NCBI GenBank assembly: GCA_016183815.1
Contig: JACPDW010000043.1
Coordinates: 1-34,805, forward strand
Length of the DNA stretch: 34,805 bases
From: Flavobacteriia bacterium
GTDB taxonomy: Bacteria; Bacteroidota; Bacteroidia; Flavobacteriales_D; Crocinitomicaceae
Direction: 5' to 3'
A program made the translations under genes and the position numbers. Positions 8,402-18,337 of the stretch are shown one piece after another (positions within the stretch are counted from its first letter, which is position 1; each line of letters starts with the position of its first letter). The notes under the pieces are model-generated. The model worked only from the letters and a program-made list of their open reading frames with translations. It was not told the origin of the DNA and searched no databases.

Positions 8402-9673
8402 TTATAAGCCCAATAAAACTTCCATTGGGTCTTTACCTCCAAAAATCATTTTTTCAGGATTTTCAATCATTTCTTTGACTTTAACTAAAAATCCTACAGA
8501 TTCTCGTCCATCAATAATACGATGGTCATACGACAAAGCAACATACATTATCGGTCGGATTTCGACTTTACCATTTACAGCTACTGGTCTTTCAACAATA
8601 TTATGCATTCCTAAAATAGCTGATTGAGGAGGGTTGATAATAGGTGTGGACATCATTGAACCAAATACTCCTCCATTAGTAATGGTAAAAGTTCCTCCTG
8701 TCATGTCTTCTGGAGTTATTTTTCCATCTCTTGCTTTGATTGCTAAGCGTTTAATTTCTTTTTCTATTTCAGCTAATGTCATGATTTCTGCATTTCTCAA
8801 AACAGGTACCATTAACCCTTTTGGTGAAGATACTGCTATGCCAATGTCTGCGTAATCATGATAAATAATATTTGTGCCATCTATTTGAGCATTTACTGCT
8901 GGGAATAAGTTTAATGCTTCTGTAACTGCTTTTGTAAAAAAGGACATAAAACCAAGGTTAATGTCATGATGTTTAGTAAATAAATCTTTATACTTAGAGC
9001 GGACATCCATAATGGGTTTCATATCAACCTCATTAAAAGTAGTTAACATTGCCGTTTCATTTTTTACTGAGACTAATCTTTCAGCAATTTTTCGTCTAAG
9101 CATAGTCATCTTTTCTTCTCTTTGCTCACGAGACCCACCCCAAGAACTAATAGATTCAGAGCTAATGCCAGCAGAAAGAGAAGCCAATACATCTTGTTTT
9201 GTTATTCTTCCACCTTTTCCAGTTCCCTTTATTTGTTCAGCATTGATGCTTTTTTCAGCCATGATTTTGTTAGCAGCTATTGAAGGTAGTCCATTTGCAT
9301 ATCCTTTATTTTCATTGACAGGCATTGGATTTGGAACAATTTCTTTTTTTGGAGAAGTTGTTGATTCGCTTGGTGTATTTACTACGACTTTTTCTTCACT
9401 TTTTTTAGTTGAAACAAGACCTTCTGGCTTTGAAGCACTTGTGTCAATTAAACAGACCACTTGTCCAACTTTAACCACTTCACCTTCAGCTGCTTTTAAA
9501 GTGATAATTCCACTTTGTTCTGCAGGTAATTCTAAAGTAGCTTTATCAGAATCTACTTCAGCAATCGCTTGATCTTTTTCAACAAAATCTCCATCGGAAA
9601 CCAACCATGAAGCTATTTCTACTTCTGAAATTGATTCTCCAGGACTTGGAACTTTCATTTCTAATACAGACAT
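8402..9673 (-). CDS. odhB: dihydrolipoyllysine succinyltransferase, E2 of 2-oxoglutarate dehydrogenase
   Basis: E2 core of the 2-oxoglutarate dehydrogenase complex (also called sucB). It moves succinyl from the E1-generated lipoyl arm to CoA in the TCA cycle. At 423 aa it has one N-terminal lipoyl domain (1-76) with the lipoyl lysine at Lys44 in DSDKA, a Ser/Pro/Lys-rich linker, a peripheral-subunit-binding domain (about 128-167, [24 protein letters not shown] split around IAANKI), and the catalytic acyltransferase domain ending in [11 protein letters not shown], with His384 and Asp388 of the HxxxD active site. It follows odhA by 18 bp in the same direction, so the two are co-transcribed from the odhA promoter. 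No E3 gene is in the window. Confidence 0.95.
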   Translation of the reverse strand: MSVLEMKVPSPGESISEVEIASWLVSDGDFVEKDQAIAEVDSDKATLELPAEQSGIITLKAAEGEVVKVGQVVCLIDTSASKPEGLVSTKKSEEKVVVNTPSESTTSPKKEIVPNPMPVNENKGYANGLPSIAANKIMAEKSINAEQIKGTGKGGRITKQDVLASLSAGISSESISSWGGSREQREEKMTMLRRKIAERLVSVKNETAMLTTFNEVDMKPIMDVRSKYKDLFTKHHDINLGFMSFFTKAVTEALNLFPAVNAQIDGTNIIYHDYADIGIAVSSPKGLMVPVLRNAEIMTLAEIEKEIKRLAIKARDGKITPEDMTGGTFTITNGGVFGSMMSTPIINPPQSAILGMHNIVERPVAVNGKVEIRPIMYVALSYDHRIIDGRESVGFLVKVKEMIENPEKMIFGGKDPMEVLLGL

Positions 9674-9691
9674 AATCTAATTTTTTTAAAC

Positions 9692-12412
9692 TTAAACTTT
9701 TACTTTGGCGTATTTAAATACTTCTTCTAACAAATGTTTATATCTTCTTTCATGCAATTTTTTTGATCCTTCGGCTGATGCTGCTGATGCTCTTCTACAA
9801 ACTCCAACAAATGGAATATGTCTTAAATGCATTGCTATATATGTCCATGCTCCCATATTTTCAGGTTCTTCTTGAGCCCATAATATGCTTTTTGCATTCG
9901 TATATTTATTGATAATTGACTCAATTTGTTTTTGTGGTAATGGGTATAATTGTTCAACTCTAATAAAAGCCATGTTTTCAATATTGTTTTCAATAGCTTT
10001 TTCTTTTAATTCATAATAAAATTTACCACTTACAAAAACTAAAGTATCAATATTTTTAACCTCAACTTGATCATCAATAACTTCTTGAAAAGTTCCTTCT
10101 GACATTTCTTTCAAAGAAGAAACAGCTGCAGGATATCTTAGTAATAATTTTGGTGAAAAGACAATTAAAGGTTTTCTAAATTCTCTTTTTAATTGTCTTC
10201 TTAATAAATGAAAATGATTTGCAGGTGTGGAGGTATTTACAATTTGTATATTAAAATCGGCACATTGCTGTAAAAATCTTTCCATTCTTCCACTCGAGTG
10301 TTCTGCGCCTTGACCCTCATATCCATGAGGCAACAACATTACTAATCCACTTTGAGTGGACCATTTATCTTCGCCCGAAGTAATAAATTGATCCACCATG
10401 ATTTGAGCACCGTTAAAAAAATCTCCAAATTGAGCTTCCCAAAGAGTTAAACCGTTGGGTGTCGCCAAAGAATAACCATATTCATAACCTAACACACCAT
10501 ATTCAGAAAGCAAAGAATTAAATACATAAAATGGTGCTTGATCTTTTGATAATAGATTTAAATTTTCAATTTCCTCTTCTGTATCTTCAGTTTTTACAAC
10601 TGCATGGCGGTGAGAGAAAGTTCCTCTTTCTACGTCTTGACCAGACAAACGAACAGGATGTCCTTCGACTAATAAAGTAGCATAAGCCAACATTTCAGCA
10701 GTGCCCCAGTCAAGTTTATCTTCTTTAATAGCGTTAAGACGATCTTCAAAGATTTTAGCTATTTTTCTAAAATATTTTTTACCTTCTGGTAAAGTGGCCA
10801 TCTTTTCGCCTAATTCTATTAATTTTTTCTTATCAACTGAAGTAGAGTATTTTTTTTCAAAATCTTCTGCATGAGCATGACGATAACCTTCCCACGTTTT
10901 TGATAAAAAATCATAAGTTATGGCTTTTTCATTTTTTCGTGATGCTTCAAACTCTGCTTCTAAAAAAATATTGAATTCATCTTCTATCTTTTTCGCTTCA
11001 TCTTTAGTGATTATACCTTCTGATTCAAGCTGTTTCAGATAAATTTCTTTTGGATTTGGGTGTTTTGCAATTAAATTATATAGATGTGGTTGAGTAAATT
11101 TAGGTTCATCGCCTTCATTATGACCATATTTTCTGTAACATAATAAATCGATGAAAATATCTTTATGAAAATGTTGTCTGTATTCAATAGCGATTTCAAT
11201 AGCTTGTACAACCGCTTCAATATCGTCTCCATTTACATGAAAAACAGGTGATAAGGTTGTTTTGGCTACATCCGTACAATAGGTGGAAGAACGAGCATCG
11301 AGGTAATTTGTAGTAAATCCAACCTGATTATTCACAACAATATGAATTGTTCCACCGGCTCTATAACCATCTAATGTCTGCATTTGAATCACTTCATAGA
11401 CAATCCCTTGCCCAGCAATTGCTGCGTCTCCATGAATCATAACTGGACATACTTTAGATTCATTTTTGTAAATGTGATCTATCTTAGCTCTTGCAATTCC
11501 TTGAACAACAGGGTCAACTGCTTCTAAATGCGATGGATTTGGTGCTAATGTTACTCCAATTTCTTTATTGTTTGCAAGCTGTATATGAGAAGTAAATCCT
11601 TGATGGTACTTGACATCACCATCAAAATCGCCTTCATAATCAAATTCTTTTCCCTCAAATTCTGAAAATATATCTTGAGGTCTTTTTTGAAAAATATTGG
11701 TTAATGTGTTTAAACGACCTCGATGTGCCATACCCATCACAAAATATTCAACTCCTAACTCAGAACCTTTGATGACCAAACTGTCTAAAGCTGGAATTAA
11801 TGCTTCACCACCTTCTATTGAGAATCTTTTCTGACCAACAAATTTTTTACCGAGAAAGGATTCAAAATTGGTAGCTTGGTTAAGTTTGTTGAAAATGGCT
11901 AATTTTCTATTTTTATCGAAATGAGGTCTGTTTTTTAATTCAATCTTGTTTTTAAACCACTCAATTCGATATGGTTCTCTCATGTATAAGTATTCAATTC
12001 CGATAGATTGACAATAAGTGGCTTCTAAATGTTGAACAATTTCACGTAAAGTGGCTGGTCCAATTCCTACTTCTTCTCCAGACTGAAAAATTGTGTCTAA
12101 ATCTGTTTCGTTTAATCCAAAATTTTCAATGGCTAAAGTGGGTTCGTATTTTCTTCGATCGCGAACAGGATTAGTTTTTGTAAAAAGATGACCTCTACTT
12201 CTGTAACCGTTGATCAAGTTAATTACTTTAAATTCACGATGAACATTTTCAGGAATTGAACCGTCTTCATCGTAGTTTTTTCTTGCAAAATCAAATCCTT
12301 CGAAAAATTTTTGCCATAAAACATCAACAGATTCAGGATCTTTTAGATAATTCTTGTATAGATTGTCTATAGCGTTTAAATCGGCGTTACCAAGATAACT
12401 TACTTTATCCAT
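9692..12412 (-). CDS. odhA: 2-oxoglutarate dehydrogenase E1 component
   Basis: Thiamine-diphosphate E1 (also called sucA) that decarboxylates 2-oxoglutarate and succinylates the lipoyl arm of E2. The 906-aa length matches the family. The N-terminal E2-contact helix is present (LGNADLNAIDNLYKNYLKD), as are the family motif MGMAHRGRLNTL, the ThDP/Mg site GDAAIAGQGIVYE...NNQVGFTT, the pyrimidine-binding half (RLSGQDVERGTFSHRHAV), and HGYEGQGAEHSSGRMERFLQ near the active site. The ATG at 12412 lies about 12 nt below a predicted transcription start. odhB follows after 18 bp. The two genes are in the usual E1-E2 order. Confidence 0.96.
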   Translation of the reverse strand: MDKVSYLGNADLNAIDNLYKNYLKDPESVDVLWQKFFEGFDFARKNYDEDGSIPENVHREFKVINLINGYRSRGHLFTKTNPVRDRRKYEPTLAIENFGLNETDLDTIFQSGEEVGIGPATLREIVQHLEATYCQSIGIEYLYMREPYRIEWFKNKIELKNRPHFDKNRKLAIFNKLNQATNFESFLGKKFVGQKRFSIEGGEALIPALDSLVIKGSELGVEYFVMGMAHRGRLNTLTNIFQKRPQDIFSEFEGKEFDYEGDFDGDVKYHQGFTSHIQLANNKEIGVTLAPNPSHLEAVDPVVQGIARAKIDHIYKNESKVCPVMIHGDAAIAGQGIVYEVIQMQTLDGYRAGGTIHIVVNNQVGFTTNYLDARSSTYCTDVAKTTLSPVFHVNGDDIEAVVQAIEIAIEYRQHFHKDIFIDLLCYRKYGHNEGDEPKFTQPHLYNLIAKHPNPKEIYLKQLESEGIITKDEAKKIEDEFNIFLEAEFEASRKNEKAITYDFLSKTWEGYRHAHAEDFEKKYSTSVDKKKLIELGEKMATLPEGKKYFRKIAKIFEDRLNAIKEDKLDWGTAEMLAYATLLVEGHPVRLSGQDVERGTFSHRHAVVKTEDTEEEIENLNLLSKDQAPFYVFNSLLSEYGVLGYEYGYSLATPNGLTLWEAQFGDFFNGAQIMVDQFITSGEDKWSTQSGLVMLLPHGYEGQGAEHSSGRMERFLQQCADFNIQIVNTSTPANHFHLLRRQLKREFRKPLIVFSPKLLLRYPAAVSSLKEMSEGTFQEVIDDQVEVKNIDTLVFVSGKFYYELKEKAIENNIENMAFIRVEQLYPLPQKQIESIINKYTNAKSILWAQEEPENMGAWTYIAMHLRHIPFVGVCRRASAASAEGSKKLHERRYKHLLEEVFKYAKVKV

Positions 12413-12430
12413 TTGATAGAAATTTCAGCA

Positions 12431-12438
12431 CAAAGTTA
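12431..12438 (-). promoter_or_regulatory. -7 box of the odhA-odhB promoter
   Basis: Minus-strand TAACTTTG, a perfect TAnnTTTG match 18 nt upstream of the odhA ATG. The -33 region has no clear TTG. Confidence 0.6.
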
Positions 12439-12526
12439 GTGATTAATCTCTATTTAATTCATAATAAATTAAAAATTTAGTAGTAGTTAATTAAACTATC
12501 CTTTTGAAAATTATTTAAAGTGTTTA

Positions 12527-14806
12527 TTATTTGTCTTCTAATTTACCTTTATTTTGATTGACAGGATTATTCGACTTTAATTCAATTGAATCTAATTTCT
12601 TTACCATTTTTGGAGCACTCTTTGAAATTGGATCTTTTTTGTTATAGCATTTAAAAACTAGAATGGGCTTTTGTTCATCTAATATTGGAAAATGTAATTC
12701 CAATTTACCTTTAGCTGTAGAATTTATGCTTATTGTATCAATGACTTTTCCAGCAAATGGATCAAACCATTCGATGAAAAATTCCGTCTCTGGTTTTACA
12801 TCAATTGAAAGTGATTTTTTCTTTTTTTCAGGTTTAACCGATGTAAATTTTATGTGTTCTTTAGAAATATTTCCTTTTTGTTTACAAGATTCATCATTAG
12901 ACATTGATTGATAATTCCATGTGAGGTTTTGAATAATTCCCATTATTTTACTATTGCTCGTGTCTTTTCTTGTAATTATTTCAATTAAATTATCAGATCT
13001 AGTACCTACTTGTATGTTTGGATAATGATTTAAATCTAAACTATTGAAATATGTTTTTAACGCGTTCATTTTTTTCCATAATTCATAATCGTGTTGCTGA
13101 CTCCAATTAAATCCTGTGGTTGATGTTCCAACAAAATAGGTCATCCACAAATCTTTTATCCATTCCGTATGACTACCACAGTTTTCCACCTCAGAATCTC
13201 CAGTGCCAATTTCACTAAAAATCAATGGTTTATTAATAAGTTGATATTTATTTACTAATTGTTGTAAATCAGCACGCGAATTGCCTAAACGATGTACACT
13301 TAAAGCCATTATGTCTAGTTGTGGAATGGTAAAAGATAAGTCGCCATTTGTTGAATCAGGACCTTTTCCATCATAATTGAGTGCCAATAACTGTTCACAG
13401 CCCAATTCATTTTTTATATAAGATAACATTTCTTTTTGCCAAGAATAAACTTCTTTTGGATTATCAGGAAATTTCTGATTGATCTCGCTCATAATTTCCC
13501 ACCATGCTATTGATGTAGAATAGGAATAACGAGAAATATAATACCTCAAACGATTTTTAAAATGTTTTTTAGCAAGAGGATGAGTTAGAAACTCAACTGG
13601 ATCTTTCAATTGAAGGGAAGATTTATAACAATAAGCAATATCATCGTTTCCATCATCGTACCAATCCCAATGTTTAACACCATAAGGAGCTTTTGAAACA
13701 GAATACCCGACAAAAAGATTTAAATTGATTTTCATGTTGTTTTTCTCTGCTGTTTCAATCATTTTATCGAGTTCCCAAGCACAATGCATTCTACTAGAAT
13801 AATCTCCTAATTTTTCAAATTCAATTTCGTATGTGAACGGATAAATGAGCATTCGATATGTATTTGCTCCTGATTTTTTTAAGTTATTAATTTCTTCTAT
13901 ATAAGTCATATACGCCTTAGGGTGGAGTGGTAAATTTTTATTTTTTGAACACCAATCTTCTTCTCCTGCACAAGGAACTTTAGCACATGAATAAGGATCG
14001 CTGATGATATTCCCATTTTTATCTTTTTGTAAGAAGCAAGTTGGTTTGGCTAGATTTTGACCAATAGGCAGATAACTTTCTTTTCCAAGGGCAAATCCTT
14101 TGTTGTCTCTAGATACTTTTACATACCCTTTATTTTTCCCTGGAGCACATGAAAATTCAAATTCACCCATTCTAGCTTGTTCAATACCTTTATAATAAAC
14201 AATTACTAAAACCCTCCATTTTCCAATTTTTGTTGGACTGTATCTTATTCTAAAAGGAGCATTTGTTTTAATTTTTTCCCAATTCCAGTTTTGTATATTT
14301 TCTTGATTAACAATACGTTGATAGTCTTGATAAAAAAATCCAAAACATTGAGATTCTTTTTTCCATGTTTTCCCTAATAAAAATTCAAAATGAGCGACAA
14401 TATTTATTTCTTCAGGGTTGAAAGGATTAATTTTTTCTGATCCATCAATATTATTTACAAATGCTTCAATTTTTTGACTAAAGGTGTCTGGTAAATGAAC
14501 ACCAAGCTCAATTTTGGAAAAAAGAGTAATTTTTTCATTTGTATTTGGCTTTGGAGTTATCCAATCTACGGCAAAACCTCTTTTTGGAATCCCATTAGAA
14601 ATATTTTGTGGAATTGGCTCTGGCTTGCCTGTTAATGAGGTATTTAAATTGTTTTTTTGAATATTGTTTCTAATGTTATTTGGAAGTTTTTTTTCTTCAT
14701 GATTGTTGTTTTTGACCTCTTTTTTTGGTGTAATTGTATTTTTACTTTGAGCATTTAGCTTTATTGTGAATAATACACAAATTGTTATCCAACATAGTTT
14801 TTTCAT
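12527..14806 (-). CDS. secreted clan GH-A-like glycoside hydrolase (cellulase-like)
   Basis: A 759-aa exported protein. The ATG at 14804-14806 gives a clean signal peptide (MKKLCWITICVLFTIKLNAQ); an ATG seven codons upstream (14827) would overlap the radical SAM gene and spoil it. After a low-complexity Lys/Asn-rich stretch comes a beta-sandwich-like domain resembling DUF5060 modules (KIGKWRVLVIVYYKG), then a TIM-barrel-like region. Candidate catalytic residues are Glu441 (acid/base, in WEIMSEIN) and Glu532 (nucleophile, in LIFSEIGTGD), spaced as in clan GH-A/GH5 enzymes; the residue before the acid/base is Ser rather than the usual Asn. The C-terminal quarter is beta-rich. No T9SS sorting domain is seen. 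Substrate unknown. Last gene of the four-gene operon. Confidence 0.75.
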   Translation of the reverse strand: MKKLCWITICVLFTIKLNAQSKNTITPKKEVKNNNHEEKKLPNNIRNNIQKNNLNTSLTGKPEPIPQNISNGIPKRGFAVDWITPKPNTNEKITLFSKIELGVHLPDTFSQKIEAFVNNIDGSEKINPFNPEEINIVAHFEFLLGKTWKKESQCFGFFYQDYQRIVNQENIQNWNWEKIKTNAPFRIRYSPTKIGKWRVLVIVYYKGIEQARMGEFEFSCAPGKNKGYVKVSRDNKGFALGKESYLPIGQNLAKPTCFLQKDKNGNIISDPYSCAKVPCAGEEDWCSKNKNLPLHPKAYMTYIEEINNLKKSGANTYRMLIYPFTYEIEFEKLGDYSSRMHCAWELDKMIETAEKNNMKINLNLFVGYSVSKAPYGVKHWDWYDDGNDDIAYCYKSSLQLKDPVEFLTHPLAKKHFKNRLRYYISRYSYSTSIAWWEIMSEINQKFPDNPKEVYSWQKEMLSYIKNELGCEQLLALNYDGKGPDSTNGDLSFTIPQLDIMALSVHRLGNSRADLQQLVNKYQLINKPLIFSEIGTGDSEVENCGSHTEWIKDLWMTYFVGTSTTGFNWSQQHDYELWKKMNALKTYFNSLDLNHYPNIQVGTRSDNLIEIITRKDTSNSKIMGIIQNLTWNYQSMSNDESCKQKGNISKEHIKFTSVKPEKKKKSLSIDVKPETEFFIEWFDPFAGKVIDTISINSTAKGKLELHFPILDEQKPILVFKCYNKKDPISKSAPKMVKKLDSIELKSNNPVNQNKGKLEDK

Positions 14807-14817
14807 AAAATTATTGT

Positions 14818-15846
14818 TTAAATCCATACTTTTGATCCTTCGGAACAGTTTTTACAAATATCAATTGATTCTCTATTATGCAAAATTTGTGCCCTAAATT
14901 GTTTATATTTTTTAGAATACCAAATTTCGGCAAAATTACTTTCTTTTTTATAAATTGAACCCATTTGGTGTTCTGCATCTTTATCAAAACAACAAGGAAC
15001 AATCTTTGCATCCCATGTAAACACACATGAACTCCACATTCTCCAACATTCATTTTTCATTTTGTTTTTCAATTCAAATCGACCATCTTTAGACTTTTTA
15101 TACCTCGAAAATTGAACGTTTGAGGGCATTAAAGGGTGTCCATTTTCATAGGAATAAAATTGAGCTGTTTTTAATCTTAATTCATCAACTTGTTTGTCTT
15201 TAGCCCATTTCCTTAATTCTTCTATTTCATGTTCATTTGTCTTTACTACCAAAAATTGAACGATAAGATATGGGGTTTTTGATTGTAATTCTTTTTTTTT
15301 TGATTGAATTAGTTCAATTGCTTGAAAAACTTTTTCTAATTGTCCATTAATTCTATAACTCTCATAAGTTTTTTGAGTTAAACCATCTAAAGAAATTATC
15401 AATCTATCCAGACCAGAAAGTATTAATTCATGAACGTTTTTAGAGTCTATAAAGTGAGCGTTTGTTGATGTTGAGGTGTAAAAATTCTTTTTTTTTGCTT
15501 CTATAACATATTGTAAAAAATGAGGATGAATAAATGGCTCCCCTTGAAAATAGTAATTCACATAAAAAGCTGTTTTTTTCATTTCATCTAATATATGATG
15601 ATGTAGATCAGGCGATAAAGTGCCTTGTGCTCTTGAAAATTTTTTCAATCCACTAGGACATTCTGGACAAGATAAATTGCAAGCTGTTGTTGGTTCTATG
15701 CTGATAGTAAATGGTTTGCCAAAAATAATAGCTTTTTTAAAACTTTTTGAAAGGAAAAAACTAAAATAAAGTTTGAATAAATTAATTATTCTAACAAAAT
15801 TTAAATGAGATAAAATTCTATAATAATCAGCTGATTTTTTAGACAT
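14818..15846 (-). CDS. radical SAM/SPASM domain protein
   Basis: A 342-aa radical S-adenosylmethionine enzyme. The [4Fe-4S] site is C56xxxC60xxC63 in TTACNLSCPECPSGL. The core includes STNAHFI and LIISLDGLTQKTYESYR. The C-terminal SPASM region has Cys-rich segments for auxiliary clusters (CWRMWSSCVFTWDAKIVPCC and the final ICKNCSEG). SPASM enzymes often modify peptides or sugars, but the substrate here cannot be told. The N-terminus has an amphipathic/hydrophobic stretch (residues 19-45) that might associate with membrane. The ATG at 15846 is 14 bp below the TPR gene's stop, and the glycosidase start follows 11 bp after this gene's stop, so it is firmly inside the operon. Confidence 0.9.
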   Translation of the reverse strand: MSKKSADYYRILSHLNFVRIINLFKLYFSFFLSKSFKKAIIFGKPFTISIEPTTACNLSCPECPSGLKKFSRAQGTLSPDLHHHILDEMKKTAFYVNYYFQGEPFIHPHFLQYVIEAKKKNFYTSTSTNAHFIDSKNVHELILSGLDRLIISLDGLTQKTYESYRINGQLEKVFQAIELIQSKKKELQSKTPYLIVQFLVVKTNEHEIEELRKWAKDKQVDELRLKTAQFYSYENGHPLMPSNVQFSRYKKSKDGRFELKNKMKNECWRMWSSCVFTWDAKIVPCCFDKDAEHQMGSIYKKESNFAEIWYSKKYKQFRAQILHNRESIDICKNCSEGSKVWI

Positions 15847-15860
15847 AAAATAGCTTAGAT

Positions 15861-17687
15861 TTAGAGTGAATCGTCTTCAATTTTATCTCCTCGTAAAATT
15901 CTTAATCTTTTTCTACATTCTTCGGAATAAAGACTTCCAGGAAAATCACTTAATATTTTTTTATACAATTCACCTGCTTTTTCAAGATTATTCCAATTTT
16001 TTTCATTGATTTGAGCCATGTGATAAAAAGCATCGTCTGCTAAAATATCGTTAACGTGGTATTTAATTAACTCTTCAAGAAATTCGTAAGATTCTTTCCA
16101 ATTTCCTCTTTTTTCCATTGCAATGGCTTTTTTATACAAAATATCGTCAGACAAACTATGAAAAGGATAGACTTTTATAATTGAATCTAATAATGCAAAA
16201 GCATCAGGAATTCTATTTTGTTCAATCAATAAATCTGCTTTGGCAAATTGGCTCATGGCTACATAATTACTGTCTAAACCAAAATTATCAGTTATCAAAA
16301 CTGAAAGGTGGATAGCATCATTGGCAATAACTCTAGAGGTTGCTTGTTTTAAAACATCTAATTGAGTTTGAGCAAATTTAAAATCCCCATCGTAATAAAA
16401 AATTCGAGCATTTTTAAATTTTGCTTCAAAACCGATTGGGTCAAATTTAAATTCCTTGTCAATTTGCATATACAAAAGTGAACTTTCCCATATATCGTCT
16501 AATACAATATAAGTGTCGGCTAATAACATTTTTAATTCAGCACTCTGCATATTTGTTAAACCTTGTGTTTTTAATGCATTTTTTAATAATTCAACAGACT
16601 TTTCAGCTTGACCAGAATAATAGGTTAAAATATGTGCATATTCTAATACAATGCCTTGATTTTTAGGATTAAAACCGTCTCTTCGAATTACTTTTTCAAA
16701 TTCTTCTACTGTTTGTTTAATTTCTGAATCTGAAAAATTTCTTTGTTCAGTGATTTCTGTAAACAAAGAATGTAATAATTGTTGTTCAGCATTGTTAAAA
16801 TATGGATTTTCTTCACCGAGTGAAAGCACGTATTTAAAAGCTTTTTTAGCACTATCGTATTTTCTATTTTGTAAACAAATTTGACCTAACTCCAAAACTT
16901 TTACGCCATTTTTATAGAAGCGTTTGTCTAATGCTTCGGAATGAATTAAAGCCGTATTAAAATTTTTCTGTTGTATAAAAAGCCAAATTAACATTTCATA
17001 ATAGATGGGATTTTCTTCCTTTTTTTGTACTTTTGCTAATAACAATGATTTTAAAATCTCTGCCTCTTTTTGTTCAGTATTTGTAAAAGAAATTTGTTTT
17101 GAAAGAGCCGTTTGAACTTCGTCAATAGACAATAGACCAATTTCTAAGACATCCATAAATTCTTTCAACATGTTTTCACTTTCACCTTTTAGTTGATACA
17201 TTTCAGCAAATTGAAGGTGAAGTGAAACAGAGTTTTTAAAAGTTTTTCTACCTTTTTCTAATGTTTGAAAAGCTAAAGCATTTTTCTCTGCATTTTTAAA
17301 AGCATCATACAATTCTAATATACTAAATTCTTTTGAAGCGTATTGTTCGATCAATTCTTTTGAAACTTTTTCAGCTTGTTTGCTTTCATTATTTTTTTCT
17401 AAATATTCAATCAGCATTATGCTTAATTCAAAATCTTCAGGTTGACGTTTTATCTGTTTAGTCAATAATTTTTCTGCTTCTTTTTTTTTGTTTAAATAAA
17501 GTAAACATTCATACAAGCGTTTGAAATTAAATTTATTTTCCTCTTTTTGAAAAACTTTTTGACAATAGGGTAATGCCTTTTCATATTCCCCTTTAGAAAA
17601 ATAATATTGGGCTAATTGTAAGTCTGACCCTTCTTGTGAATAGGAAAAAAATGAAAAAAATAAAAAAATAACAATAAAAATTTTCAT
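15861..17687 (-). CDS. exported tetratricopeptide-repeat protein
   Basis: A 608-aa protein with a signal peptide (MKIFIVIFLFFSFFSYSQ), so probably periplasmic or outer-membrane associated. TPR-like helical repeats begin at once (QLAQYYFSKGEYEKALPYCQ) and recur through the protein. The C-terminal part has clear repeats (KKAIAMEKRGNWKESYEFLE; DAFYHMAQINEKNWNNLEKA), ending GELYKKILSDFPGSLYSEEC, resembling outer-membrane lipoprotein/YfiO-type TPR modules. No catalytic motif, so a scaffolding or assembly role is the most that can be inferred. The start is 3 bp after the upstream lipoprotein gene's stop, implying translational coupling. Confidence 0.85.
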   Translation of the reverse strand: MKIFIVIFLFFSFFSYSQEGSDLQLAQYYFSKGEYEKALPYCQKVFQKEENKFNFKRLYECLLYLNKKKEAEKLLTKQIKRQPEDFELSIMLIEYLEKNNESKQAEKVSKELIEQYASKEFSILELYDAFKNAEKNALAFQTLEKGRKTFKNSVSLHLQFAEMYQLKGESENMLKEFMDVLEIGLLSIDEVQTALSKQISFTNTEQKEAEILKSLLLAKVQKKEENPIYYEMLIWLFIQQKNFNTALIHSEALDKRFYKNGVKVLELGQICLQNRKYDSAKKAFKYVLSLGEENPYFNNAEQQLLHSLFTEITEQRNFSDSEIKQTVEEFEKVIRRDGFNPKNQGIVLEYAHILTYYSGQAEKSVELLKNALKTQGLTNMQSAELKMLLADTYIVLDDIWESSLLYMQIDKEFKFDPIGFEAKFKNARIFYYDGDFKFAQTQLDVLKQATSRVIANDAIHLSVLITDNFGLDSNYVAMSQFAKADLLIEQNRIPDAFALLDSIIKVYPFHSLSDDILYKKAIAMEKRGNWKESYEFLEELIKYHVNDILADDAFYHMAQINEKNWNNLEKAGELYKKILSDFPGSLYSEECRKRLRILRGDKIEDDSL

Positions 17688-17690
17688 AAA

Positions 17691-18224
17691 TTATTTTGTA
17701 ATGTTCATAGAAATACCGTAAAGTTCATTATGAAGTTCATGATAGTTTTTAATTTGTTCTTTTTGTATCTTTAAATTGTCTAACAAAACTAATTTAATGG
17801 AATTAACTTTTTTTTCTTCAAATAAAAGGTATTCTTCGTAACGATTTTTATCACCTGCATTATTTTCAATGTCTTTTTTTAAGGTTAAAATGCTTTGTTT
17901 GAGTTCATAAAAAGCAGTGCTAAATTTCATGTTTTGCTTGAGAATAGGTTTTAATTTTTTTCTAATCATTTTAAAACGGTTGATTTTTTTTGCAAAATCT
18001 AAAGAAACTGTATCGCTTGTAAAATTTTTTTTAATTTTCAATTCCACGTCCATTACACCTTGAATAAAATATGGAATTGAGTCGTTTTTTTCCAATTTGT
18101 AAATGTTTTCTAAACTGTCACATGTTGAAAGTAACTGATTTACTTTATTCAATTGTTTTTCTTTACTTCTATTACACGAAATAAAAAGGAATAAAAGAAC
18201 AAATAAAAAAATTTTATTAACCAT
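17691..18224 (-). CDS. small predicted lipoprotein, function unknown
   Basis: A 177-aa protein starting MVNKIFLFVLLFLFISCNR, a signal sequence with a lipobox-like FISC followed by Asn. The mature part is almost wholly helical and charged, with Lys/Glu heptad-like stretches (KLKPILKQNMKFSTAFYELK; YEEYLLFEEKKVNSIKLVLL) suggesting a coiled coil in the periplasm. A longer frame reaches 18257 from a TTG, but a TATATTTG box at 18243-18250 places transcription start downstream of that, so the ATG at 18224 is chosen. First gene of the operon with the TPR, radical SAM and glycosidase genes. No family recognised. Confidence 0.75.
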   Translation of the reverse strand: MVNKIFLFVLLFLFISCNRSKEKQLNKVNQLLSTCDSLENIYKLEKNDSIPYFIQGVMDVELKIKKNFTSDTVSLDFAKKINRFKMIRKKLKPILKQNMKFSTAFYELKQSILTLKKDIENNAGDKNRYEEYLLFEEKKVNSIKLVLLDNLKIQKEQIKNYHELHNELYGISMNITK

Positions 18225-18242
18225 TGTATAAAAACATAAAGA

Positions 18243-18250
18243 CAAATATA
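18243..18250 (-). promoter_or_regulatory. -7 box of the lipoprotein-TPR-radical SAM-glycosidase operon
   Basis: Minus-strand TATATTTG, a perfect TAnnTTTG element 18 nt upstream of the chosen ATG (18224). It fixes the start of the first gene. No clear -33 TTG. Confidence 0.6.
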
Positions 18251-18337
18251 ATACCAAAAAACGGTAAAATACTTTTAAAAACTGTTAAATCTTAATTTTA
18301 AGGAAAACGAAATCAAATACGGTTTTTTTTGCAATGA

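Noticed and set aside
8376-8627. Small plus-strand open frame opposite the odhB 3' end
   Set aside because: Antisense to the conserved E2 catalytic domain, with no promoter box or recognisable product.
9012-9572. A 186-codon open frame on the plus strand opposite odhB
   Set aside because: It lies wholly antisense to a well-conserved enzyme gene. The predicted product is a typical antisense translation with no motif.
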